Assembly (NCBI RefSeq): GCF_038002345.1
Contig: NZ_JBBOCJ010000001.1
Coordinates: forward strand, 4,340,001 to 4,404,000
Reading direction: 5' to 3'
DNA from: Paenibacillus sp. FSL M7-0420
GTDB taxonomy: Bacteria; Bacillota; Bacilli; Paenibacillales; Paenibacillaceae
Length of the DNA stretch: 64,000 nucleotides
Below, one piece after another: positions 12,059 to 20,855 of the stretch (within the stretch, counting starts at the first letter, position 1; every line of letters begins with the position of its first letter). The notes under the pieces were generated by a model. That model was not told the DNA's origin and made no database searches. It saw only the letters and a list, made by a program, of their open reading frames with translations. The position numbers and the translations under genes were made by a program.

Positions 12059-13489
12059 TCATTTGATATTCAGACTGAGCCAGGTGCAGTCATCCTGCAG
12101 AGCAGCCCCGGCAAACCTCTCCAGAAGATAACCGTGCTCCCGCCCGAGTTCTTCCGTGCCGAACAGCAGCTCCATTCCGTCACTATAGAAGCAAAAACGG
12201 TCCCCGGACTCAAACGGGATGGTTTTCTCCTCAAATTCACTGCTCTCAAACATGCCGAGCGGAGCCCCCTTAACGGTGATCCTCTCTATGCCCCTGTCCC
12301 GGGGGACATAGAGAAATTCATTAATCCCGGCTCCGGCAGCCTTGAGCCGTCCTGTCTTGAAGTCGAACAGGAAGCAGCAGCCCGCGACATAATCCTCACC
12401 CAGATGCAGCAGCGCTTTGGAATTCAGATCGTTCAGCACCTGCAGGGGGTCCTGTGTACAGGACAGGCTGTCCATGAACAGTACCCGCAGGGCCGAGATA
12501 TTCAGCGCGGCCGTAATCCCCTTACCGGTTACATCCCCGATGAAGCCGATGACCTGCTCTTCATTCACTTTATGGAAGATGAAGAAATCACCGCTTAAGG
12601 TTCTGGCCGGAATATAGAGCTTCTCCAGAACCGCCTTGCTGAAGAGCGGAAAGGATACCTCATGCCGGTGCTCCTGAAGCCGGACCGCCCGCTCCATTTC
12701 CCTCTTGCTCTCAGTGATATCCCTGAACACCAGCTGCAGCGCCTTGGTCTCGTCATAAATAACCGGTACGCCGGAAATTTCAAGATCAAAGATGCGGTTG
12801 TCCTGCCGCCGGATCAGCCGCTGCTCAATGCGGAAGCGTTCTTTCAGCTGGCCTGTGGTCTTCAGCTTGTTATGCTCCGCACTCTGAAAGTACACCTCAT
12901 TGAAGAAATCCTCGATTCTCCTGCCGATCAGCTCCTGCTTCGGATTGCCGAACATCCGTTCAGTCTGCTTATTGGCGAACAGGATTGTCCCCCCGCTGTA
13001 GACCAGAATGGGCTCCGGGCAGAGCTCGACCAGATCCCTGTACCGCTCCTCGCTTTCTCTGAGACGCTGCTCCGAGCGGACCCGTTCGCTGATATCGTGA
13101 ATTACGGTGTATACGCAATTCTTGCCGAGCATCGTCATCATGCCGGTATGAACCTCCACATCGATGGGCTCCCCGCCGGCCAGGATATGCCGGTCGATGA
13201 ATACACGGTTCTTCCCGTCCGCACCTTCAGGCAGCGCCTTCTCAACAAACTCCTGAACTCCCGAAGTCCGGTCAGCTGCCAGATCACAGATCCGGAGCTG
13301 CCTGAATTGCCGGATGCTGTAGCCGTAGAACTCGCAGGCGGCCCGGTTGGCATCAGTAATTCCGCCACTCTCCGGGTCCACCAGCAACGTAATGAGATGA
13401 TTGTTCTCATAGATGCAGCCATAATGCTCCATACACTGCGCCGGACTGGGGGAGCGATGCAAATTCTTACACGGTTTAACAGTTGCCAT
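12059..13489 (-). CDS. PAS-PAS-SpoIIE phosphatase (RsbU-like, 476 aa)
   Basis: Two PAS domains (about residues 20-130 and 140-255) are followed by a PP2C/SpoIIE phosphatase domain (about 275-476). Metal-binding motifs are visible as VIGFIGDVTGKGITAAL and RFCFYSDGMELLFG. It should dephosphorylate the STAS antagonist and so switch on the pathway in response to a PAS ligand. There is no transmembrane segment, so it is cytoplasmic. The first PAS domain has Cys residues near its N-terminus (CKNLH, QCMEHYGC), possibly relevant for metal or redox sensing; this is inference. It is the first gene of the operon. Confidence 0.9.
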   Translation of the reverse strand: MATVKPCKNLHRSPSPAQCMEHYGCIYENNHLITLLVDPESGGITDANRAACEFYGYSIRQFRQLRICDLAADRTSGVQEFVEKALPEGADGKNRVFIDRHILAGGEPIDVEVHTGMMTMLGKNCVYTVIHDISERVRSEQRLRESEERYRDLVELCPEPILVYSGGTILFANKQTERMFGNPKQELIGRRIEDFFNEVYFQSAEHNKLKTTGQLKERFRIEQRLIRRQDNRIFDLEISGVPVIYDETKALQLVFRDITESKREMERAVRLQEHRHEVSFPLFSKAVLEKLYIPARTLSGDFFIFHKVNEEQVIGFIGDVTGKGITAALNISALRVLFMDSLSCTQDPLQVLNDLNSKALLHLGEDYVAGCCFLFDFKTGRLKAAGAGINEFLYVPRDRGIERITVKGAPLGMFESSEFEEKTIPFESGDRFCFYSDGMELLFGTEELGREHGYLLERFAGAALQDDCTWLSLNIK

Positions 13490-13581
13490 TGCACAAGCCT
13501 CTATTCTGTTCAGCTTTTAAAGTCCTCCCATTATAGTCAATAAAATAGACTCAAGCCGTGAATTCCGACACAGTTAGACAG

Positions 13582-13625
13582 AAAAACCCGGTCTGCGGCA
13601 TGAAAACATGACCACAGTCCGGGTT
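13582..13625 (-). terminator. Terminator of map
   Basis: On the minus strand AACCCGGACTGTGG and CCGCAGACCGGGTT form a long stem whose loop includes CATG-type pairing, followed by a T run. It lies 46 nt after the map stop. Confidence 0.85.
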
Positions 13626-13670
13626 AAACCTTACAATCTTCATTAATTTATCTGGCTGAAGCTTAGAGCT

Positions 13671-14417
13671 TTACAGCTCTGTCAAAATAATCGTGCCCTG
13701 CGGGGTGACCGCCAGTGTATGCTCATACTGGGCCGACAGACCTCCGTCAATGGTCCGCGCAGTCCACCCGTCGGCATCTACCTTGGTCCGGTAGCTGCCG
13801 GTATTGAGCATGGGCTCGATGGTGAACACCATGCCTTCCTTAATCCGCGGGCCTTTGCCGGCCGGGCCGTAATGAGGCACTTCAGGCGCTTCATGCATCT
13901 CGGAGCCAATCCCATGGCCGATGAAGTCCCGGACGACGGAGTAGCCGTTAGATTCGGCATAGACCTGGATAGCATGCGCTACGTCGCCTATACGGTTGCC
14001 GGCTACAGCCTGCTCGATGCCTTTGAACAGAGATTCCTTGGTTGTCGCCAGCAGCTTCTCCGCCTGCTCGCTAATTGTACCCACCCCGTAGGACCAGGCC
14101 GAATCCGCCAGCCAGCCGTTCAGGTTGACTACCATATCAATCGTTACAATATCTCCATCCTTCAGCTCCTCATGCTTAGGGAAGCCATGACAGATGACAT
14201 CATTCACAGATGCGCAGGTGGCATACGGGTAACCGTGATAGCCTTTTTGCTCCGGGGTTGCTCCTTGGGAGAGGATGAACTTCTCGGCAAACTGGTCGAT
14301 CTCCCAGGTCGTAATTCCCGGCTTGATCAACCCGGCAATCTGCCGGTGGCATTCCGCCAGTATTTTACCGGCTGCCCGCATCTTCTCAATCTCTTCCATC
14401 GATTTCATAATGATCAT
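13671..14417 (-). CDS. map: Type I methionine aminopeptidase
   Basis: Removes the initiator methionine from nascent proteins in the cytosol. The 248-residue length is that of bacterial type I enzymes without extra zinc domain. Metal ligands are recognisable: Asp in DIVTIDMVVNLNGW, Asp in GWLADSAWSYGVG, His in DFIGHGIGSEMHEAP, Glu in MVFTIEPMLN and Glu in SAQYEHTLAVT. The substrate-side His is in GYHGYPYATCASVND. It stands alone here with its own terminator rather than in the ribosomal protein cluster, so it could be a second map copy. Confidence 0.95.
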   Translation of the reverse strand: MIIMKSMEEIEKMRAAGKILAECHRQIAGLIKPGITTWEIDQFAEKFILSQGATPEQKGYHGYPYATCASVNDVICHGFPKHEELKDGDIVTIDMVVNLNGWLADSAWSYGVGTISEQAEKLLATTKESLFKGIEQAVAGNRIGDVAHAIQVYAESNGYSVVRDFIGHGIGSEMHEAPEVPHYGPAGKGPRIKEGMVFTIEPMLNTGSYRTKVDADGWTARTIDGGLSAQYEHTLAVTPQGTIILTEL

Positions 14418-14544
14418 TCAATTCGCCTCTTCTGTACAGAATCCATTACTCACTATATATAATGGCTCTTGGTTATAATGGGGTATTACTACTCTATATT
14501 ATGAAAGAAAACCGCCGAAAATCCAAATAAACAAACAAAATAAA

Positions 14545-14575
14545 CCTGTCTCCCGCAAAAACACCAGAAAACAGG
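14545..14575 (-). terminator. Weak terminator after cysI
   Basis: On the minus strand CCTGT and ACAGG pair around a long loop, and a T-rich stretch follows. The stem is short, so this is a tentative call. Confidence 0.35.
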
Positions 14576-14657
14576 CTCATGATTTGCATTCCCGTGAAGG
14601 CTAATCTGTACAAGTTATTGTTAACTACGGCATATGCAGACCGCCAGGCATCAGCCG

Positions 14658-16373
14658 TTAGTCGTGGAAATTGAGCCCCGAAGTAACCGCCTTGACATAC
14701 CCGCTGCGGATCACATAATCGCCGAAGTGCTCACCGGCAATGCGCTCTCTGGCATAACCATGAATAATCGGCCCGAGGGTGTCCAGTATCTCCCGCTCGT
14801 CAATGTTCTCCTTGTACAGCTTGTTCAGCCGGTCTCCCGTAAAGCCAGCGCCCAGGTACATATTATATCTGCCCGGACCTTTTCCGATAAAAGCAATCTC
14901 GCCGAGCGCCGGTCTGGCACAGCCGTTAGGGCAGCCGGTCATACGGATGATAATCTCTTCATTGCGCAGCCCGGCTTCATCTATGATAACCTCCAGCTTA
15001 TCGAGCAGGTGCGGCAAATATCGCTCCGCCTCCGCCATAGCCAGCCCGCAGGTCGGCAGGGCTACACAGGACAACGCACTTCTGCGCAGTGCAGAATGAT
15101 GGGCACCGTCCGTCAGACCGTATTGCTTGGCAAGCTCCGTAATCTTGCGCTTCTTCGCCTGGGTCACACCGCCGATAATCAGATTTTGGTTTGGGGTCAG
15201 CCGAAAGTCTCCGCTGTGAATCTTGGCGATCTCGCGCAAGCCGGTCATCAGCGGGTAGCCCTCCTGATCCTGAATCCGTCCGCTCTGGATATAGAGCGTC
15301 AGGTTCCATTTGCCGTCCATCCCCTTCACCCAGCCGTACCGGTCGCCATTATGATCGAAATGATAGTCGCGCGCCGGCTCCAGCGTCCAGCCCAGCCGTT
15401 CGTGCAGCTCTCCCTTGAACCACTCCAGCCCGTGCCGGTCGATCGTGTACTTGAAGCGGGCATTCTTACGGACCGAACGATTGCCGTAATCCCGCTGGAT
15501 CGTAACCGTCTTCTCCGCCAGATCAATCATCTGCTCCGGACGGCAGAAGCCGATGATCCGGCCCAATTGGGGATACGTATTCGTATCGCCGTGCGTCATT
15601 CCCATGCCACCGCCAACCGAGACATTGAAGCCGGCCAGCTTGCCGTCCTCCAGAATGGCGATGAAGCCCAGATCCTGGGAGAATACATCTACATCATTGG
15701 AAGGAGGCACCGCCAGGCCAATTTTGAATTTGCGGGGGAGATAGACCGGACCATAGATCGGCTCAACCACCTTACTGTCCACGACTTTTTCCCCGTCCAG
15801 CCAGATCTCATGATACGCGCGGGTACGCGGGGCAAGATGATCGCTAATTTTGTTGGCCCACTCTTGAACCTCGGCATGAACCTCCGACTGATACGGGTTC
15901 GGACCACTCATCACATTACGATTCACGTCACCGCAGGCCGCAAGTGTAGTCATCAGAGTGTCGTTGACCGTTCTGATCGTCTTCTTGAGGTTCCACTTCA
16001 GCACCCCATGCATCTGAAAAGCCTGCCGCGTCGTCAGGCGCAGTGTCCCATTGCCGTACTTATGGGCCAGCTCATCCATGACAAGCCACTGTGCCGCAGA
16101 CGCCACACCGCCGGGCGCTACTATCCGCAGCATGAACTGGAAAGCCGGTTCCAGCTTGGAGCGTTCCCGCTCACTGCGCAGATCGCGGTCATCCTGCATG
16201 TAGCTGCCGTGGAATTTCAGCAGCCGGTTGTCATCCTCCGGCAGACCTCCTGTAATCGGATTGCTGAGGGTCTCTACTAGCGCCCCCCGCAGATAATTGC
16301 TCTCCAGCTTAATATGTTCAACATCACTCGGCGGTCCGCCAATCGGCTTCACCACTGGTTCATTGTTTGCCAT
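14658..16373 (-). CDS. cysI: Sulfite reductase (NADPH) hemoprotein beta subunit
   Basis: Catalyses six-electron reduction of sulfite to sulfide in assimilatory sulfur metabolism, using siroheme and a 4Fe-4S cluster. At 571 residues it is full length. The cluster/siroheme cysteines are visible in [19 protein letters not shown] and [10 protein letters not shown] near residues 430-490. Sulfite/siroheme-binding Arg and Lys residues lie in [11 protein letters not shown] and the [11 protein letters not shown] stretch. It starts 33 nt after cysJ with GAGGAGAG upstream of the ATG, so the two subunits are made from one mRNA. Confidence 0.97.
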   Translation of the reverse strand: MANNEPVVKPIGGPPSDVEHIKLESNYLRGALVETLSNPITGGLPEDDNRLLKFHGSYMQDDRDLRSERERSKLEPAFQFMLRIVAPGGVASAAQWLVMDELAHKYGNGTLRLTTRQAFQMHGVLKWNLKKTIRTVNDTLMTTLAACGDVNRNVMSGPNPYQSEVHAEVQEWANKISDHLAPRTRAYHEIWLDGEKVVDSKVVEPIYGPVYLPRKFKIGLAVPPSNDVDVFSQDLGFIAILEDGKLAGFNVSVGGGMGMTHGDTNTYPQLGRIIGFCRPEQMIDLAEKTVTIQRDYGNRSVRKNARFKYTIDRHGLEWFKGELHERLGWTLEPARDYHFDHNGDRYGWVKGMDGKWNLTLYIQSGRIQDQEGYPLMTGLREIAKIHSGDFRLTPNQNLIIGGVTQAKKRKITELAKQYGLTDGAHHSALRRSALSCVALPTCGLAMAEAERYLPHLLDKLEVIIDEAGLRNEEIIIRMTGCPNGCARPALGEIAFIGKGPGRYNMYLGAGFTGDRLNKLYKENIDEREILDTLGPIIHGYARERIAGEHFGDYVIRSGYVKAVTSGLNFHD

Positions 16374-16406
16374 TGCTGATTCTCTCCTCTTCCGCTTAAG
16401 TCCCGC

Positions 16407-18263
16407 TTAATAGACATCCCGCTGGTAACGTTGCTCCTGCTGAAGCGTCTCCAGATAGTCGGCAGCCGCTTCCGGGCTTAGTCCGCCTTCCTCCTGGATC
16501 ACTGTAAGCAGTGCGGAATGCACATCATGAGCCATATGCTTCTCATCGCCACACACATAGACATGTGCCCCTTCCTGCAGCCAGCGGTACACTTCCTTAC
16601 TCTGCTCCAGAATACGGTGCTGTACGTATACCTTCTCTTCTGTGTCGCGGGAGAAGGCCACATCCAGCCTGCTGAGGACACCGTCCTTCAGCATCCGCTG
16701 CCAGTCCGTCTGATAGAGGAAGTCTGTAACGAAATGACGGTCGCCATAGAACAGCCAGGTTGGCCCCTCTGCACCCTGCTCTTCACGCTCCTCCAGGAAG
16801 GAACGGAACGGGGCAACGCCTGTACCCGGACCGATCATAATGACCGGTACACTGGAATCAGCAGGCAGCTTGAAGTTTGGATTGTTCTGGATATATACCG
16901 GCAAGGTGGCACCCGGCTGTACACGCTCAGCACAGTGTACCGAACAGACGCCGTAACGCTCACGGCCATGTGACTCATAACGCACAGCCCGCACCGTGAA
17001 GTGTACTTCATCCGGGTTGGCATTGTAGCTGCTGGCAATGGAATAGAGCCGGGCCGGAAGCTTGCGCAGGATGGTCACGAAGAGACTGGCCGGAGCCTCC
17101 CAGGGTCCGTAGTCTTGAATAAGATCCAGCAGATCCCGGCCCTGGATATACTCCTTCAGCTCCTGCTGCCGCTCAGGGGCCAGCAGTTCCTTAAGGGCAG
17201 GTGCGGAGGTAAGCCCGGCAGCCTGTTCCAGGAGGGGCTTGGTCAGCACCGTAATTTCGTAATGCCGCAGCAGCGCCTCCTGCAGCGTGCCTTCTTCCCC
17301 CTTCTTGTTCAGCGGAACACGTTCATTCGCATCCAAGCCCATAGCGGCAATGATATCTTCCACAAGCTGCGGGTGATTCTCGGGATAGACACCAAGAGAA
17401 TCCCCCGGCTCAAAGGTAATATTCGATCCGGCAAGCGACAGCTCCAGATGGCGGGTCTCGCGGTCTGAGCCGCGGCCATTCAGATTCAGATTCTCCAGTA
17501 CTTCGGCATGGAAAGGATGATTTCGTGAATAGGCGGATTCCAGCGACTCTGCGCTCTCCGCAGCCTGAACCGCTGCATCCGCAATTCCTGCAGCATTCTG
17601 CGCACCGTTAAGCGCGCTGATGACCTGGCCGAACCACTCAGCCACCGGCTCATCATAATCGAGGTCGCAATCTACACGCGGGCTGAGACGCTGTGCGCCC
17701 AGCTCTTCCAGCTTCTGATCGAAGTCTTTGCCGGTCTGGCAGAAGAATTCATAGGAGGTATCGCCCAGCGCGAGTACCGAGAAGCGCAAGCCTGGAAGCT
17801 GCGGCGCTCTTTTGCTGTAGAGGAATTCATGGAAGGCACGGGCATTATCCGGCGGTTCCCCTTCGCCATGGGTGCTGACCAGCAGCAGCAGGTTCTCTGT
17901 CTTCTTCAGTCCATTCGGCTTGAAGCTGTTCATCGCGGACACCGTGACCTTGAAGCCCTGCTCCTCCAGCTTGCGGGAGAGGCTCACCGCCAGCCTCTGG
18001 CAGTTGCCGGTCTGGGAGCCGAACAATACGGTCACTTCACGCGATGCTTGCTGCGAAGCGGCTGTTGCCGGCTCTGCTACTACTGCTGGAGCAGCGGGGG
18101 ATACGGCCTGAACGCCTGATCCCTGGTTACCCTGCAGCGACAGGGCAGATAAGTACCCGCTTAACCATACCTGCTGTGAAGGTGTCAGCGTGGGCAGAAG
18201 CTGATTCAGCAGCTCTGCCTGGTTCTCATTAAAAGGACTGTTTGTAACTTGTAGTTGCAACAA
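16407..18263 (-). CDS. cysJ: Sulfite reductase (NADPH) flavoprotein alpha subunit
   Basis: Supplies electrons from NADPH through FAD and FMN to CysI. A flavodoxin-like FMN domain (VLFGSQTGNCQRLA, STHGEGEPPDNA) occupies about residues 75-220. It is followed by a FAD-binding region (RLYSIASSYNANPDEVHFTV) and an NADPH-binding region (MIGPGTGVAPFRSFLEER). The C-terminus ends in RYQRDVY, typical of the family. I choose a TTG at 18263 (tandem TTG TTG) because AAGGAGAGG lies 6 nt upstream; an ATG at 18287 precedes that site. It is the first gene of the cysJI operon. Confidence 0.96.
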   Translation of the reverse strand: MLQLQVTNSPFNENQAELLNQLLPTLTPSQQVWLSGYLSALSLQGNQGSGVQAVSPAAPAVVAEPATAASQQASREVTVLFGSQTGNCQRLAVSLSRKLEEQGFKVTVSAMNSFKPNGLKKTENLLLLVSTHGEGEPPDNARAFHEFLYSKRAPQLPGLRFSVLALGDTSYEFFCQTGKDFDQKLEELGAQRLSPRVDCDLDYDEPVAEWFGQVISALNGAQNAAGIADAAVQAAESAESLESAYSRNHPFHAEVLENLNLNGRGSDRETRHLELSLAGSNITFEPGDSLGVYPENHPQLVEDIIAAMGLDANERVPLNKKGEEGTLQEALLRHYEITVLTKPLLEQAAGLTSAPALKELLAPERQQELKEYIQGRDLLDLIQDYGPWEAPASLFVTILRKLPARLYSIASSYNANPDEVHFTVRAVRYESHGRERYGVCSVHCAERVQPGATLPVYIQNNPNFKLPADSSVPVIMIGPGTGVAPFRSFLEEREEQGAEGPTWLFYGDRHFVTDFLYQTDWQRMLKDGVLSRLDVAFSRDTEEKVYVQHRILEQSKEVYRWLQEGAHVYVCGDEKHMAHDVHSALLTVIQEEGGLSPEAAADYLETLQQEQRYQRDVY

Positions 18264-18403
18264 TATCGACCTCTCCTTAGCGTGCAATCTTCTTTCCTCT
18301 TAATATCATGAACTCAGGCTAACACAATACCGGCAATCGATCAACGAATCTTATAACAGGAATCATGTTCTTTAAAAGGTAAATACTTGCATAAAATGCA
18401 CAA

Positions 18404-18446
18404 AACCCGGCTAAATCATAGTAAAATGCTCTGATTTAGCCGGGTT
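18404..18446 (-). terminator. Terminator of lspA
   Basis: A perfect 15-bp stem, AACCCGGCTAAATCA with TGATTTAGCCGGGTT, is followed on the minus strand by TTTTGTGC. It separates lspA from the cysJI operon. Confidence 0.9.
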
Positions 18447-18510
18447 CATTACTAATTATGATAAGTTGCATTAGATAAAATGATAGACCGGAGACGTCTT
18501 TGCCTGCCAT

Positions 18511-18975
18511 TTATAATAGTCTGCGGGTGGCTCTGTGCCGGAAATGGTCCACAAACAGGTAGATTAGAATGAGAAGGCCCCCGGCATTGATCGCCAGATC
18601 GGCCAGATTCATAATCCCGCCACGATTCCCGAAGGCCAGGAAATCTGTCACCTGGTGGTAAACTGCCCGGTCGATGGCATTGCCGATTGCCCCGCCGACC
18701 AGGAAGCCGCTGGCTGCTTCGAGCAGGGGGCCGCGGATTTTGCCCTGACGCCGGTAATAGAAGATTGCTGCTACAAAAATCACAGCCACAATCGCAAAAT
18801 ACTTCCCGAACCCCTGGAATGAACTGAAGGCCGCGCCGCTGTTCTCATAGTATATAAACCGCAAATGCGGCGTCCAGGAAGGAAGCATCTCCCCAAGCTC
18901 CATATGGGTACGCACTATCCACTTGGTCGCCTGATCTAGCATCAGGACGAGGACAGCTATCAGATAAAAAAGCAT
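18511..18975 (-). CDS. lspA: Lipoprotein signal peptidase II
   Basis: The membrane aspartyl protease that cleaves signal peptides of diacylglyceryl-modified prolipoproteins. Four hydrophobic segments are seen in 154 residues. Signature motifs are DQATKW near residue 14, YYENSGAAFS, GGAIGNAIDRAVYHQVTDF and FNLADLAINAGG-like MNLADLAINAGG, which carry the two catalytic Asp residues (in NAIDR and NLADL). The usual downstream rluD-type gene is not adjacent. It has a good ribosome site (AGGGGAA) and its own terminator. Confidence 0.95.
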   Translation of the reverse strand: MLFYLIAVLVLMLDQATKWIVRTHMELGEMLPSWTPHLRFIYYENSGAAFSSFQGFGKYFAIVAVIFVAAIFYYRRQGKIRGPLLEAASGFLVGGAIGNAIDRAVYHQVTDFLAFGNRGGIMNLADLAINAGGLLILIYLFVDHFRHRATRRLL

Positions 18976-19097
18976 CGGCAGTTCCCCTATCTTCTCTAGT
19001 TGTTCAACTCATGATCAGGGTCATAGTCATAGTCAAGGCCGTGGTCAAGGTCACTGTTTGTCACAGAATCAGTCTACCACATTCATCTCGATACTTA

Positions 19098-19139
19098 CAA
19101 AAATATAGCCGGACCATCCCATCAGGGACAGTCCGGCCG
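19098..19139 (-). terminator. Terminator of the aldo/keto reductase gene
   Basis: GCCGGAC and GTCCGGC pair around a GGGA/TCCC-containing loop and are followed on the minus strand by TATATTTTTG. Confidence 0.8.
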
Positions 19140-19237
19140 TTATTGGTTAGATGATTCCGTATCATTCAGCTGCTGCGGGATGTGCTGGGTTCCAAACCCT
19201 GCCTACCACAGGCATGGTTAACATTCGTTGGCTTCGC

Positions 19238-20212
19238 TTACCAGGCGTACGCTTCCGGTGCCGGCTTGCCCGGTCCCGGGAAGATCTCGTCCAGCTTCTT
19301 CAGCGTGGCCTCATCCAGCGTAATCTCGGTCACCCGCAGGGAGTCCTCGAACTGCTCCATCGTACGCGGCCCGATAATCGGTGCGGTCACAGCCGGATTC
19401 GCCAGTACCCAGGCCAGAGCGACCTGATCTTCATGCTCGCCCAGCTCCTTGCAGAGCGCGGAGAACTGCTCCAGCTGGCTGCGGTGCTGCTCCAGCTTGG
19501 CCGAACGGGCGCTGCGCACCCCGGTCTTGGCGAGCGCATTGCGTCCCAGCAGGCCTCCGGCCAGCGGACTCCACGGAATGACACCCAGGCCCAGCTCCTG
19601 TGAGGCTGGCAGCACTTCAAGCTCCGGCGTCCGTTCCAGCAGGTTGTAGAGATGCTGCTCGGAGACAAGACCTAGGAAATGGCGCTCTTTCGCCTTCGCC
19701 TGGGCAGCAGCAATATGCCAGCCTGCGAAGTTGCTGGAGCCGATATAGTCGGCTTTGCCCTGGGACACCAGGATCTCGAAGGCGCCCCACAGCTCGTCCC
19801 ACGATACGTTCCGGTCGATATGATGCATCTGATATAGTTCAATATGATCGGTCTGCAGGCGCCGCAGCGAGCCTTCGAAATGCCGTCTGATCTTGTAGGC
19901 AGACAAGCCTGAGCCGGAATTGGGACCGTCCTGCTCGTCAAACATGTCATTGTAGACCTTGGTGGCCAGCACTACCTTCTCACGCCGTCCGCCGCCCTGC
20001 TGAAACCAGCGGCCGATAATTTCCTCTGTCCAGCCCCGCCGGTCCTGGCCGCCGTACACATTCGCCGTATCGAAGAAATTAATTCCCGCATCCAGGGCCG
20101 CATCCATAATTCTGAAGGCTTCCTTCTCCTCCGTCTCCGGTCCGAAATTCATCGTCCCCAGACACAACTGGCTGACCTTTAACCCCGATTTACCCAAATA
20201 ACTGTACTTCAT
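19238..20212 (-). CDS. Aldo/keto reductase (324 aa)
   Basis: An NADPH-dependent oxidoreductase of the AKR superfamily. The catalytic tetrad can be placed: Asp and Tyr in FFDTANVYGG, Lys in VVLATKVYND, and His in ELYQMHHIDRN. The cofactor site near the C-terminus reads APIIGPRTMEQFEDSL. The closest general type is the YhdN/Tas-like voltage-channel-beta group; substrate unknown. The ATG follows AAAGGGAGG. The tandem hairpin array lies just upstream of its promoter region. Confidence 0.92.
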   Translation of the reverse strand: MKYSYLGKSGLKVSQLCLGTMNFGPETEEKEAFRIMDAALDAGINFFDTANVYGGQDRRGWTEEIIGRWFQQGGGRREKVVLATKVYNDMFDEQDGPNSGSGLSAYKIRRHFEGSLRRLQTDHIELYQMHHIDRNVSWDELWGAFEILVSQGKADYIGSSNFAGWHIAAAQAKAKERHFLGLVSEQHLYNLLERTPELEVLPASQELGLGVIPWSPLAGGLLGRNALAKTGVRSARSAKLEQHRSQLEQFSALCKELGEHEDQVALAWVLANPAVTAPIIGPRTMEQFEDSLRVTEITLDEATLKKLDEIFPGPGKPAPEAYAW

Positions 20213-20354
20213 CGCAATTCCTCCCTTTCACTCCTGCTAGATTGGCTGCTTCATATTCACTATAACCCTTAGAGTCCACTCTAAAGCAAGTTTTCCTGGC
20301 AACAGAACTAAATCACCTTAGCGGATACATAAGCTACTGCTTCACGCCAGCACA

Positions 20355-20640
20355 TTGTGTTCGGTTTTCCGACCATATCCGGCCCACACGCCTCCGTCAC
20401 TCCCAATGTAGTCGGTTTTTCGATTACATTCGGCCCACACGCTTCCGTCACGCCCAATGTAATCGGTTTTCCGATTACATTTAGACCACGTGCCTCCACC
20501 CGGTCCATTGTAATCGGTTTTCCGATTACATTCGGCACATACGCTGGCACAGCAGCAAATGTATGCTGTTTCCCACATACATTCGGCCACGCGCCTTCCT
20601 CCAAGCACATTGTGGGTTTTTTCGCATACATTTAGCCCCG
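20355..20640. repeat. Tandem array A of ~51-bp hairpin units
   Basis: Five full units begin at 20355, 20406, 20457, 20508 and 20559 (spacing 51, 51, 51, 51, then 50) and a partial sixth at 20609. Each unit has a small palindrome, for example ATGTAATCGG-TTTT-CCGATTACAT, then a conserved spacer rich in CGGCCCACACGC. Stems vary between units while pairing is mostly kept (TAGTCG with CGATTA uses a wobble). The period of 17 codons makes a repetitive reading frame on the minus strand, which I treat as spurious. Confidence 0.9.
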
Positions 20641-20705
20641 TCCCCTTGTTCGCCCTTTCACTTCCCATCGTCCCCTTCCCCCACCTGGGAGAACACCTCA
20701 ACCTA

Positions 20706-20737
20706 CAAAAAAACAAGCCCCCCGAAAGAGACTTGTT
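20706..20737 (-). terminator. Terminator of the hybrid kinase operon
   Basis: On the minus strand AACAAGTCTC pairs with GGGGCTTGTT (ten pairs with two wobbles) and is followed by a T run. It lies about 105 nt after the kinase stop. Confidence 0.75.
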
Positions 20738-20775
20738 CCGCTATAACTTTAATCAATCCTATTATTGCACTACCC

Positions 20776-20855
20776 ATGTACTCACTGAGCACTCACTATA
20801 CGCTCACTCTAGCTCTCACTCAGCACTTACTCAGCTCTCACTCTAACTCTCACCA
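20776..20855. repeat. Short CTCACT-rich tandem tract
   Basis: Irregular units of 10-12 bp built on CTCACT(C/A) run through the 3' end of the histidine kinase gene and its downstream flank. The last codons of the kinase and its TAG stop lie inside the tract. Confidence 0.6.

Larger units (their letters stand above)
20213..20842. other. Intergenic region of 630 bp, accounted for
   Basis: It holds the upstream region of the aldo/keto reductase gene, tandem array A, a terminator for the histidine kinase gene and a CTCACT-rich tract. No protein-coding gene with a credible ribosome site and non-repetitive composition was seen. Confidence 0.7.

Noticed and set aside
14634..16280. 548-residue plus-strand frame opposite cysI
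   Set aside because: It is antisense to a clear sulfite reductase gene; its composition is that of a shadow frame.
18288..18403. Riboswitch upstream of cysJ
   Set aside because: I looked for an S-box or T-box pattern and found none; the region is short and AT-rich.
20355..20640. CRISPR array
   Set aside because: The segments between palindromes are conserved rather than unique, units are contiguous, and no cas gene is present.
20342..20716. Minus-strand frame with 17-residue repeats (ECNRKTDYIG type)
   Set aside because: The period is that of the 51-bp hairpin array, there is no ribosome site, and array B, with 52-53 bp units, breaks any such frame.
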